In this document: in pieces, positions 13,574-22,844 of the stretch
Layout of the letters: the number at the start of each line of letters is the position of its first letter
Numbering within the stretch: the first letter of the stretch is position 1
From: Paracamarosporium sp. OC-R06-R3
Taxonomy: Eukaryota; Ascomycota; Dothideomycetes; Pleosporales; Didymosphaeriaceae
Reading direction: 5' to 3'
Assembly (NCBI GenBank): GCA_019828545.1
Contig: JACVRA010000071.1
Span: forward strand, 124,001 to 188,000
Length of the DNA stretch: 64,000 nt
Position numbers and translations under genes: made by a program
The notes under the pieces: generated by a model
Databases searched by the model: none
What the model saw: the letters and a program-made list of their open reading frames with translations, nothing else
What the model was told of the DNA's origin: nothing

Positions 13574-15438
13574 ATGTCGAAGGTAGTGAGAAGTGTCAAG
13601 AATGTCACCAAGGGCTACTCTGCCGTTGAGGTGAAGGTCCGAAATGGTACGCCAACCTAAATCGCAATTCCCATGCAGATACTGAGAAATGCAGCGACCA
13701 GCAACGACCCGTGGGGTCCGGTAGGCTCCGACATGGCCGAGATTGCTCAGATTACCTTCAACAAGTAGGCAAGACCTCACGATGGCCTTCGCAATGCGCT
13801 AATCGCAAGCAACAGCTCGACCGACTTTTACCAAGTCATGGACATGCTTGACAAGCGGCTCAACGACAAAGGAAAGAACTGGCGCCACGTCTTGAAGTCT
13901 CTCAAGGTCCTGGACTACTGCTTGCACGAGGGCTCTGAGCTAGTCGTTACATGGGCACGGAAAAATATCTATATCATCAAGACTCTGCGCGAGTTTCAAT
14001 ACATCGACGAGGACGGTCGGGATGTGGGCCAGAACAGTGTGTACACCTGCGCAATTGGAGAGGCAATGGCTAACCTGGGGCAGTTCGTATCGCAGCCAAA
14101 GAGCTTACTTCGCTAGTCATGGACGAAGAACGCCTCCGCGCAGAACGACAAGACCGAAAATCGTGGAAGTCTCGCGTCACTGGCATCGAGGAGTACGGCG
14201 GAGGCGCCCAGCATCATGGTGGTCCGTCGTCGGAAGGACGTCGTCGCGAGGGTCGCCAGCGGCGCGAAAACGACGAAGACCTAGAATTCAGGTTGGCGCT
14301 TGAAGCGAGCAAGAATGAGGCGGAAGAGGAACGCAGACGCCGTGAGCGTAACAATGCTACCGTCGACGATGACGACGATCTCGCAAAAGCCATTAAGCTC
14401 AGTAAAGAGGAAGAAGAGCTACGGCGGAAGGAGCTTGAATCGTCCAATGCAGATCTGCTCTTTGGCGATGCTCCCACCCAACCGACAGCCTACCAACCCA
14501 CGGGCAACAACCAAGGTTACCAACAGCAAGGCGCAGTTGATTGGTTTGGTAACCTGATGGATCAGAACCCGCAGCAGCAGCCTCAGAGTACCGGATTTCT
14601 CAACAACGCATATGCCCAACCCACGGGCGTGCAGCCGCAGCAGACAGCTTTCCAGACTGGCTATGGGGGTTACAATGGTCTCCAACAGCAGCAGCAGCAG
14701 CCCAACTACGATGCCTTTAACCAGCAACAGCAACAGTTCCTGCAACCTCAGCAGACTGCTTTCAACCAGAACAATCCATATGGTCAGATGAACAACGGCT
14801 TTGGTCAACAACAACAGCAGCAGCAGCAGCAGCAAGACCAGAGCACCCTACAGCCTGGAAGTCACAATCCTTGGGCGATCAACAAGCCTCAAGAATCACT
14901 CGTACCGCAACCTACAGGATCCAACAACCCCTTCGCACAATCGTTTAACCGACCACAGACGGCGCAACCACAAACGCAAAGGCAACCAACGCTCAACACG
15001 CTCTACGAGCAGAAGACACAGTCGCAATTCAACAACACCAACTTCAACCCTCCTGTATCCTTTTCGACGCCAACCCAGCCCCAGAAGGAGATGGACCCGA
15101 ATGCAGCGAGGCTCAACGCTCTACTTGCAACGGGAGAAGGGCAGGACACGTTTGGAAACGTGGGCAACCTTCGTATCCCGGCACAGCATACGGCTCCAGG
15201 AACCTTTGTCAACTCGGCTGGTGCCGGTCTGAACCAGGTCAATGCCAACGCCACAGGCAACAATCCTTTCCTCAACTCTCAATTTACTGGCCTGCCACAG
15301 CAGAACCGCTTGATGCCTGCACAAACGGGACCGGCTGGAGGATTCGGCGCCAACCCATACGGTAGCTCGAACCCATTTGGCGCACCGCAGGGTAACAGGC
15401 AGCAAGGCGGCGCTGCCGGCCCCCTGATAGACTTATAG
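13574..15438 (+). CDS. ENT1: Epsin (ENTH-domain endocytic adaptor)
   Basis: Four exons: 13574-13646, 13695-13764, 13816-14036 and 14084-15438, giving 572 aa. All junctions keep frame and restore the conserved ENTH sequence (ATSNDPWGP, KNWRHV, FQYIDEDGRD, AAKELTSLVMDEERL). The ENTH domain spans about residues 5-140 and binds PtdIns(4,5)P2 at endocytic sites. Two ubiquitin-interacting motifs follow near residues 185-205 and 215-235 (DLEFRLALEAS, DDLAKAIKLSKEE). A long Gln/Asn-rich region has repeated PTG motifs and NPF motifs (at least three, for EH-domain partners such as Ede1/Pan1). The extreme C-terminus is LIDL, a clathrin box. This is the complete epsin plan, equivalent to yeast Ent1/Ent2. 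Its role is linking ubiquitinated cargo, membrane and clathrin during actin-dependent endocytosis. Confidence 0.95.
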
Positions 15439-16250
15439 GGTAAGATGAGCAATGAAGAAAGGGGTTGCGTATTTCTTTTGTTTGATATTTGAGCGCTGCA
15501 ATGCAGACGGCTTGGTGGAGCTTCATCTATTTCGGACGTTCATTGGGATAACAGTCGAAAAGCTTAAGCAGGGTGGTCCGGCTTTATCCCCAACATATGG
15601 TGGACGTGGACCGGGGCATGGCATTTTCTCGTTCGCGAGTAGAGATACTTTACCGTGGTTTTAGCAGGAGGTGTGTTGAAGCCGCAGGCTTGGTGAATTA
15701 CATGCACTTCATTGTGTTTCTAATAGACGGTGGCAGGTTTCGACCCGTGCGTGCAATGAAGAAGATGGATCTGTTTGATGCCACTCGAAGTGTGCCGCTA
15801 ATGTGTGCCATGCATTTTTTAATTCTTACACGCGCGTGACAGCAGCAAGCCTGGAGGATCTTGAACATGGGTTAGATTAGGTTAGGATAATCCACCCCGC
15901 ATCTATCATAGTGCGGGCCAAGACGCCGCTCCATCAGTCCCCAACATCACCCCGGCAGCTATCCACGCCTTGCATTCCCGCACGCTAGGCCGCGAATTAC
16001 TATCTTCCGTATCCTCAATTGGATTTTACTTTTGGTCTCCCACTGCGCAGTCTAGACGTTGGATTGTACAATACCGACTGTCGCTAGGCTGCTCTGGACG
16101 ACGTCGTTTCCCCACACTGGCTTGACTTGAGACGCACATCGGTACTCGGACTCGAATCGGACATCTCTTATATATACTACACTCGCAGTGGAATAGGCAA
16201 GAGCTAAGTACAATTCGATACGCTTCTACGGAACTCCGGGGCTTCGCACG
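15439..16250. other. Intergenic between epsin and 2EXR-like gene
   Basis: No gene is supported. A TATATATAC-like element near 16170 could serve as a core promoter for the gene at 16251. Confidence 0.5.
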
Positions 16251-17411
16251 ATGACGCACTCGAAACGAGATGTACTACTCGACCGTTCCCCAACCTCCCC
16301 CCGCTCTTGTCCGGTGGGCACAACACCCGATTTGACTGTGCAGTTTGATGCGCAGAACAAGAAGAGAAAGGTAGGGAATCAGAAAGGAAAGGTGAAATAT
16401 CCTGGCCCGGTGCGTGCTGCGCGGGATCCCGCGAATGCGCCCCAGGTTCCCGCACTGCACGACACCAATCTGCCTACACCGCAAGGCAGCACTTCGACCG
16501 AAGAGCAGCAGTCGATGGACGAAACGTTTCCGTTCCTAAATTTGCCTGCCGAGCTGCGGATGAACGTCTACCGCTGGTGCCTGTGCAGTGACGAGCCGCT
16601 GCTGCTGGACATAGCGCCTAAGGACGAGCAAAAGGATAAACAAAAGAATAGGCAAGAGGATACGTTAGAGGACTTCGAAGTAGTATTGAAGCCGACGCCG
16701 AAGCACAGCACAGTGAAAAACGCCGGTCTCAATGTCACGCTCCTCCAAACTTGCTCCCTCGTTTACAAAGAAGCGCGTCAAATTCTGTATTCCGAAAACA
16801 ATTTCATCCTCTCCATTGAATCGAGCGTCGCTACGCTGGGACACCTGCATCAGCGCTCTCGCTCGCTCATCAGATCCGTCACTCTTGCTATCCCTTCCCA
16901 TCACGATATCCTGGATAGCTTTGCAGACATGGTGCGTCTGGGACTACGCTACTGCTGGGGCCTCAGGATGCTCACTATACATCTTGACGTCATGCTTCCC
17001 GATTTCGACAACCTACCCAAAGGCCACTCCGGCGGCATCTACGCAAACGCGTTCCGGATCCTGAGGTGGCTGCCGAAAGGATGCAAGGTGATTCTCGAGG
17101 GCAACGTCAACGAGAGCGTGAAGAGGGTTGTCGCAGAGGAAGGCCGGCTGCTCGCCGAGCTTGACGAGGTGAGTTAATTTTGTTTTCCTTTTACCGGTGT
17201 TTTGGAGCGTAAAGGACTGACTCCGAACCAGGTCAGCTACTTCAGAAGACAACATCAGATGTCCGGTCGGGTCTCCGGCCATTCCTTCACGCCTAGCCAG
17301 CGGCTCGCAATGGAGCGCATGGCGCAGTCTTCAGGCGGCCGCATCTTCGACGATAACTTGCCCGTCACGGAAGAATCGTACTCGATCCGATCTCGCAGCT
17401 CGACCGGGTGA
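16251..17411 (+). CDS. 2EXR/DUF7730-like fungal protein
   Basis: Two exons (16251-17168, 17232-17411) joined in phase 0, donor GTGAGT and acceptor ACCAG, giving 365 aa. The N-terminal 95 residues are basic and disordered, with a KKRK nuclear-signal-like patch. The middle starts with FPFLNLPAELRMNVYRWCL and continues through LLQTCSLVYKEARQILYSENNF. That is the hallmark of the large ascomycete 2EXR/DUF7730 group, which is F-box-like in its opening helix pattern. A Lys/Glu/Gln-rich insertion sits between these blocks. The C-terminal exon is Ser/Arg-rich. Members are numerous in plant-associated fungi and mostly uncharacterised. No function should be inferred beyond the family. Confidence 0.8.
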
Positions 17412-18101
17412 ACCAAGGAATGAACGCCACGGTGCTTGTTCTGAAGCCATGCTCTGATCGCTTAGGCGGATTATCCCCGCCATACCGAGCGTTATGCGGC
17501 GCCATCTTACGATACGACGTCTCCAGCTTTTCTTCGGTATGCCGACATGTACTATTATAACTATGCCTCTTGGATGCGCACATCATTGTTTGCGATTATC
17601 TATCTATTTCCAGCCCGTGTCTTGGGGCTCGGGACTTCTGGATCTGGCGTAACGAAGTGGATGGGATGGGATGTTTCGTGCAGCTTTAGCATTGCAGTTC
17701 CTCCATATCTCTCCCCCTTACGAGGTACGTGCCGCGGTGGCGGAGGGCGATTCAACGAACACAAATAGTAACGTCTCTCTCTCTCTCTTTCTTATCTCGT
17801 TTTGCGGATCTTGTGTTTCGTGGCGGCTTTGTAAGTATGTATATCACGTAGGAATGCAGAATGCACTATGCAAATCATTACAAGAAATGTCCGGTCTTTG
17901 TTGTACTTCACAGCACTTCGTATCATATCATGACTATGTCTAGTCTATCTCTCTCAGCCTGTGCTAGCCCATCCCATCTCTCTGGTCTCATCCCAGCTTC
18001 CCTCCCCCCCGTTACACGCTTACACACTACCAAGCCTTGCCCTTCCCCTTCCCCTTGCCCTTATCCACACTCCCAAGACATCTAACCTAACCTAACCTAC
18101 T
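17412..18101. other. Intergenic 3' region between convergent genes
   Basis: Contains CT-rich runs (about 17775-17795) and CCCTTCCCCTTCC tracts near 18040. Short TAACC repeats at 18083-18098 lie just beyond the stop of the minus-strand precursor gene. No gene is supported. Confidence 0.5.
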
Positions 18102-18575
18102 CTACTCGTCCTCCACCTTGACCACGTTCTTCCCATGGTACTGAGGCTCGCGCTTCTCGTCTGTGATCTTAACCACGTTCTTCCCGTGGTACTGGCGTTT
18201 TTCATCTACCAGCTTGACAACGTTTTTTCCGTGGTATTGAGGCTGGGGGGAGCGCTTCTCCTCGGTAATCTTAACCACGTTCTTGCCGTGGTACTGAGGT
18301 TGGGGGGAGCGCTTCTCGTCTGCGATCTTGACGACGTTCTTCCCGTGGTACTGCCTTTTCTCATCTACCAGCTTGACGACGTTCTTTCCGTGGTATTGCG
18401 GTTCGCGCTTTTCTTCGGCGATCTTGATGACGTCCTTTCCGCGGTAGACCTCCGGCTCTATGTCACTAGATCAGCGTCTGGAAAGGATTGCTCCTGTAAA
18501 GGGCTTGTACTTACCCACAGGGGCAGCAACCGCAGCCACAACGATAGCGGTGAGGGTAATGATTGTGAACTTCAT
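18102..18575 (-). CDS. Secreted Kex2-processed repeat protein, candidate RiPP precursor
   Basis: Two exons on the minus strand (18575-18515 and 18457-18102; donor GTAAGT, acceptor CATAG) give 138 aa. Residues 1-18 form a classic signal peptide (MKFTIITLTAIVVAAVAA). The rest is seven tandem units of 15-19 residues, each of the first six ending in Lys-Arg, the Kex2 protease site. Six units carry an identical core YHGKNVVK. The first, nearest the signal peptide, is degenerate (YRGKDVIK). Units differ in the spacer before the core (EPQ, Q or SPQPQ) and the acidic run before KR (IADE, LVDE, ITEE, ITDE). Family knowledge: this layout defines Kex2-processed repeat proteins, including precursors of ustiloxin-type RiPPs and some pheromones. 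The adjacent UstYa-type gene favours a RiPP. It is not a known core to me, so the product is inference. Confidence 0.9.
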
Positions 18576-19344
18576 GTCGGGAACGTTCTTGTTGGCTTGA
18601 TGCACAGTGAGCGAGGTTCAGAACACTGACGTTTCAGGTCTCATCCGATGGATAGATATACGAGTCTATACATTGGCATTCGTGGTAATCGCTAATCGAT
18701 CACAGCGATTTCCCGCCCCCCAGAGCAGGCAGGTTTCCCTTACAGTCTTGATATGCTGCGTAATTCTGATGTGACCTGCCGATTTCGTTGAAAGGCCAAA
18801 GACGCTCTAGCCAAAACCATTTCTCCAGCCCTCTGGCTTTCCGAGTGTATAATCCTGGAGGATTCGTGGTTGTTCTACCACAGTGGGGGGCACACAGATT
18901 GATAGATACCTGGAACGAAGTGGAGCACAGCTCTAGTAAACTATTGGGTGCCTCTGGTGCTTAGCTCCCTATCCAGTGGCGTAATCGTCTAGCTGCAAGG
19001 CGTAAACGAGATATGCATTGCGAGGCTTAGCTACAACAAGAAGCTTCGCAAGCCTTTCCAGCACGTGAGCCGATCGCGTTCGTACTCGGTGTTGCTTAAC
19101 GGTGTACGAGCATAATCTCCTTCCGCAAGAAGTTAAGCGAACCATGGTATCTTGGTCGACGGTAGTCTATGGGAATCCTTGAGGGTTCGTAACGGTTATC
19201 TTACGGCCTTGTGAGGTATCATGGTGGGGTCCGAAAGATACTCGAGCAACTCGCCTACGATTACCGCGTTTGGTGCTGAGTTATCCACGGTCTTTCTTGA
19301 CATCCTCCGCAGTTCAGTGTCGCACTCTGCTATCGATATTCAAG
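18576..19344. promoter_or_regulatory. Shared divergent promoter of precursor and UstYa-like gene
   Basis: 769 bases separate the two divergent start codons. On the minus strand a TATATC element (about 18655-18660) lies some 80 bases upstream of the precursor ATG. A short inverted repeat, AATCC-TGGA-GGATT, occupies 18851-18864. A CACGTG E-box is at 19062-19067. These are visible sequence patterns, and regulatory function is inferred. A 5S-rRNA-like relic also lies here. Confidence 0.5.
19100..19192 (+). pseudogene. Degenerate 5S rRNA-like relic
   Basis: The stretch reads GTGTACGAGCATA at the left, AAGTTAAGCG in the middle and TATGGGAATCC at the right. These match, in order, the 5' arm, internal control element and 3' region of fungal 5S rRNA. 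It is about 25 bases short of the usual 119 and diverged in between, so I call it a relic, not a working gene. Dispersed 5S copies and relics are normal in Pezizomycotina. Identification is by eye only. Confidence 0.35.
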
Positions 19345-20429
19345 ATGAACGTCCGTACGTTCTTTCACAGGTTCAGGCCTTCACCGACAATCGAATACGC
19401 TAAACTTGAAGAATGCGAGAATGGTAGCACTGCGTCAGTAAGAAATAGAGTTCTTTTGTCGGTATGCCTCCGAGTTAACAAGGTCAAGACAGATTCCCAA
19501 TCTTCCAAAAACTCACCATCGTCCAGACGAAGGCTCAGCAATCACACATGTCTTAACATCTGCGTTTCCATAATCAATGTCGTCCTCCTTACTACTGCCG
19601 TTGTTGTCCTTCAAAAGTCGGACGACGCCAATTGGCTTCTCAAACGCGTAAACGCATATAGTACGTTGCGCATTACGCCCAAAGCAGATGCTTTCATCCG
19701 AAAACAGACACTGACACCTTGCTAGGCCCCGTGTTCGACTCTTTCCAGTTCAGCATGCGCGATGCAACATACAATGCCTCCTTCTTCAACGCACCCTACT
19801 CCATATACCGTGGCGACCCATCGCCCGAAGTCGATGCCGCCTGGGAAGCCATAGAGTACCCAGCACAACTACACTTCTCGCGCGAAGAAATCATCAAGAT
19901 GGGAAAGGACCCAGAAGCTGCTGCCAAACTACCGGAAGAATGGGGTCTGCATCCCACCGCAGCATCCATTACTACATACTGACCATGTTGATTAGGCTAC
20001 GGAAAAGACCGCTACTTCGGTGTCCTAGACGGACAACACTTAATTCACTGCCTCAACCTCCTCCGCCAATGGTCCCACTTCGACTACTATTTTCCAAAAT
20101 ATACCCCGCAAGCTCGCGCCCCTCCCCTCGCATCCGCCCACAAAGATCACTGCGTCGCTATTCTCCTCGAACACTTAACATGCCAACCCAGCGTGAACAT
20201 GTTTACATACTATTGGATGGAGACGCAGCCAGAGCCATACCCAAACTTTGAGATTAACAGGAAGTGCCAGAATCACGGAGAGTTGTTAGAGTGGCAGAAG
20301 GAGAGAGAGATCGCAGAGGAGTATAGAGATCTGGTGTTTGAAAGACCTGAGGGGGTTAAGGTCAGGCCGGCTGATCCGCAGCTGGCGAAGATTGAAGGGT
20401 GGGTGTGGAATGGGTCTGCGCCGTTGTGA
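19345..20429 (+). CDS. UstYa-family (DUF3328) oxidase-like protein
   Basis: Best model: exons 19345-19437, 19483-19660, 19726-19944 and 19996-20429, giving 307 aa. The first intron is only 45 nt and could be retained without breaking frame (322 aa). The protein has a short cytosolic tail, one transmembrane helix (about residues 55-75), then a lumenal domain. Two copies of the family signature HxxHC are present: HLIHC at residues 178-182 and HKDHC at 212-216. Both are intact, and the second is followed by ILLEHLTCQPSVN. UstYa-family proteins act with Kex2-cut precursors in ustiloxin, phomopsin and asperipin pathways, where they catalyse oxidative ring closure or other oxidations. Head-to-head placement with the repeat precursor supports that role here. 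A DUF3328 protein in another kind of pathway is the main alternative. Confidence 0.92.
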
Positions 20430-20724
20430 GATGGATTCGCGTTAGCTTGGACATAATGTGTATAGTTTTACTTGAGGCCTTTGGGAAGAAGATCCCGATG
20501 GTAATGCAAGTTGTACATAAAAACGATGATACAGATAATTCGAGAAAGCTTCATACGGTAGCTGCCCCACCTTGCTCAACATGGCGATCAATTGCTACCC
20601 CTCCATAACATCATCACTCTACCATATCGCGACATCATCATACATCAAAGACACATTATAAACCACGACCTCCTTACACAATGGAATCAAGGTCGTCGCT
20701 CCTCCACCACACCAGCATCGAACC

Positions 20725-21972
20725 ATGGCAATCGCAGACATCATCCCAACCGGACCTCCAGGCCAGCCAGACATCAGCTACGCCCCAGACCACGCCAAAT
20801 TCAAAGCACGTACTGAGCGGCGTCTCACCACCGAGAAGCTCCCCACCACACTCCCGCCTGGGTTTCCCGAAAAGCTCGAATCAGATCTCGTCTGGGATAA
20901 CACAGACATAGCATCACGCTACGACTGGACATACGTGCTATCACCCTCAGACCTATCCGAAATCGACACCGCACTGCAGCATTTCAAGAGCTTAGGAAAA
21001 CCCCTCGGATACATCGACCAGAGCACATTTCCCTTGCAAAATCTCCACGAAAACCTGAGACAAGTGTCACGAGACGTGCACACTGGTTTCGGATTCAAAG
21101 TCGTTAGAGGCGTCCCGGTAGACAAGTACTCACGGGAAGACGTGCTCGCCGTATACGCGGGGATCTCGGCGCATGTAGCAAACACGCGAGGACGACAGGA
21201 TCATCAATGGGAGGGGAAACCCGCCGACGTGGTGCTAAACCACATCTTTGATCTCAGCGCGAAGGTAGACGCGAATAAGATCGGGGCTCCTGCTTATACG
21301 GCAGACAAACAGGTTTTCCATACAGACAGCGGGGACGTAATTGCGTTGTTTTGTCTAGGGGAAGCTGCGTCGGGCGGAGAGAGTAAATTGAGCAGCAGCT
21401 GGAGAGTGTACAACGAGCTCGCTGCCACACGCCCCGATCTCATCCGTACGCTGGCCGAGCCATGGATAAGCGAGACGTTCGACGGCCAGGGGAAGGGATG
21501 GTCCGAACGACCGCTACTATTCTATCAGACGCCTACGCAGACGAGCCCAGAGCACATGATCATCCAGTACGCACGGCGCACCTTCACAGGCTTCCAGGGC
21601 CTCCCTCGCTCGAAGAACATCCCGCCCATCACAGAAGCCCAGGCCGAGGCGCTCGACGCACTGCACTTCCTCGCCGAGCGCTTCGCCGTCACGCTGGACT
21701 TCCAAAAAGGAGACATCCAGTTCGCGAACAACCTATCTATTTTCCACGCCAGAGATGGGTTTACGAATAGCCAGGAGAAGCAGAGGCATCTTGTGAGACT
21801 GTGGTTGAGAGACGACGAGCTGAAGTGGGATATCCCGGAACAGTTGGGCCCGAGGTTCGATAAGGTGTATAAGGATGTGCAGGCCGAGAAGCAGGTTTTC
21901 CCGCTCGAGCCGTTTGTGAGGAGCAGTGCGGCGGGGAAGGGGGTGAAGGATGATGGGTCTGTTCAGCAGTAG
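20725..21972 (+). CDS. TauD/TfdA-type Fe(II)/2-oxoglutarate oxygenase
   Basis: Single-exon protein of 415 aa. Iron ligands are readable: H199 and D201 in VFHTDSGD, and H341 in LSIFHARDGF. R358 is a likely 2-oxoglutarate-binding arginine downstream (RHLVRLWLRDD). This is the clavaminate synthase-like fold of fungal TauD-family enzymes, which hydroxylate or otherwise oxidise small molecules using O2 and 2-oxoglutarate. Length is typical for fungal members. No signal peptide or membrane helix is apparent, so it should be cytosolic. It follows the UstYa-like gene by 295 bases on the same strand, making it a candidate tailoring enzyme. Many fungal members are stand-alone metabolic genes, so cluster membership is inference. 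An upstream ATG at 20592 is out of frame and not used. Confidence 0.93.
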   Translation: MAIADIIPTGPPGQPDISYAPDHAKFKARTERRLTTEKLPTTLPPGFPEKLESDLVWDNTDIASRYDWTYVLSPSDLSEIDTALQHFKSLGKPLGYIDQSTFPLQNLHENLRQVSRDVHTGFGFKVVRGVPVDKYSREDVLAVYAGISAHVANTRGRQDHQWEGKPADVVLNHIFDLSAKVDANKIGAPAYTADKQVFHTDSGDVIALFCLGEAASGGESKLSSSWRVYNELAATRPDLIRTLAEPWISETFDGQGKGWSERPLLFYQTPTQTSPEHMIIQYARRTFTGFQGLPRSKNIPPITEAQAEALDALHFLAERFAVTLDFQKGDIQFANNLSIFHARDGFTNSQEKQRHLVRLWLRDDELKWDIPEQLGPRFDKVYKDVQAEKQVFPLEPFVRSSAAGKGVKDDGSVQQ

Positions 21973-22844
21973 GGGCTGGATGTGTGAGTGGGTTTCATGT
22001 GCAGGCACTTGGCTAGCGTCTAGAGGTTCATCTAATCTTAACCATTTCAGATTGTACACTATCCCGTAGTCCTGTTCACTATTTCGGTCAGCCTAACGCT
22101 ATAATTTTCATCGCTTTCCACTCAAAAAAACATTCTGAGAACACCGATTCAACAGAACAAAAAACAACCCCCTCACAAGAACCGTACCAAACGAAACTTC
22201 ATATTCTCATACTTCCCTTCAAATACCAAGAAAATACACTTACACCTACTCCCCCTTAAACACACTCAGCTATCTCCAACCGCATACGATAAAACTACTC
22301 ATCCTACCCGCTTAACACGTTCTCCATGTATACACACGCCGTGCTGCTACATAGCACAGCACAATCTACAACACACCACCTGTCTAACGTCACCAAACAA
22401 AGCATCTTACCCACATCACCCACCAAACCACATCCCACCATGTCGTCTCTCCAAAGCACAACCCAAGACACCCGTACATATCTTAAAAAGGCAAATGCAC
22501 AGCGGTCAAAACCCTAGACAAGACGAGAAGAGACGAGATAAGAACCAACACAGCACATCTGCATAGTTTACCATCGCGTGCGAGTAAAACAAAACAATGA
22601 CTTGGTATCACTAGCAACACATACACAAGACGAAAAAAAAAAAGAAACGCCATGCACAACCACCTATCCAACCGCAATCGATCGACACAGCCACCTTTCC
22701 TCCGCTCACTACCTACCAAACCACATATGCAACGCAACGCAACGCAACGCTCACAACACAACCCACCAATGCATGCACCGACGACAAAGCGAAATGAGAA
22801 AAAGCCGCCCACCACCTCTAGCCAGATTTTAGAAACAGCTCACC
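21973..22844. other. Convergent intergenic region, A/C-rich
   Basis: Lies between the convergent TauD-like gene and SCT1-type gene. It is rich in A and C on the plus strand and contains a short AACGC array at 22731-22750. No gene is supported. Confidence 0.5.
22731..22750. repeat. AACGC tandem repeat
   Basis: Four consecutive AACGC units, a minor microsatellite in the 3' flank of the acyltransferase gene. Confidence 0.85.

Noticed and set aside
18083..18098. TAACC repeats resembling telomeric DNA
   Set aside because: Only about three units, and similar short TAGGTT motifs occur elsewhere in the window. Not a telomere or interstitial array of note.
18102..18575. Mating pheromone precursor interpretation of the repeat gene
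   Set aside because: It has Kex2 repeats, but the core lacks the Trp/Cys/Pro-rich alpha-type pheromone pattern and sits beside an UstYa gene. Kept only as a minor alternative.
18135..18629. Plus-strand open frame of 164 codons with repeats
   Set aside because: It is the antisense shadow of the Kex2-repeat precursor. The minus strand has the signal peptide, intron signals and KR sites.
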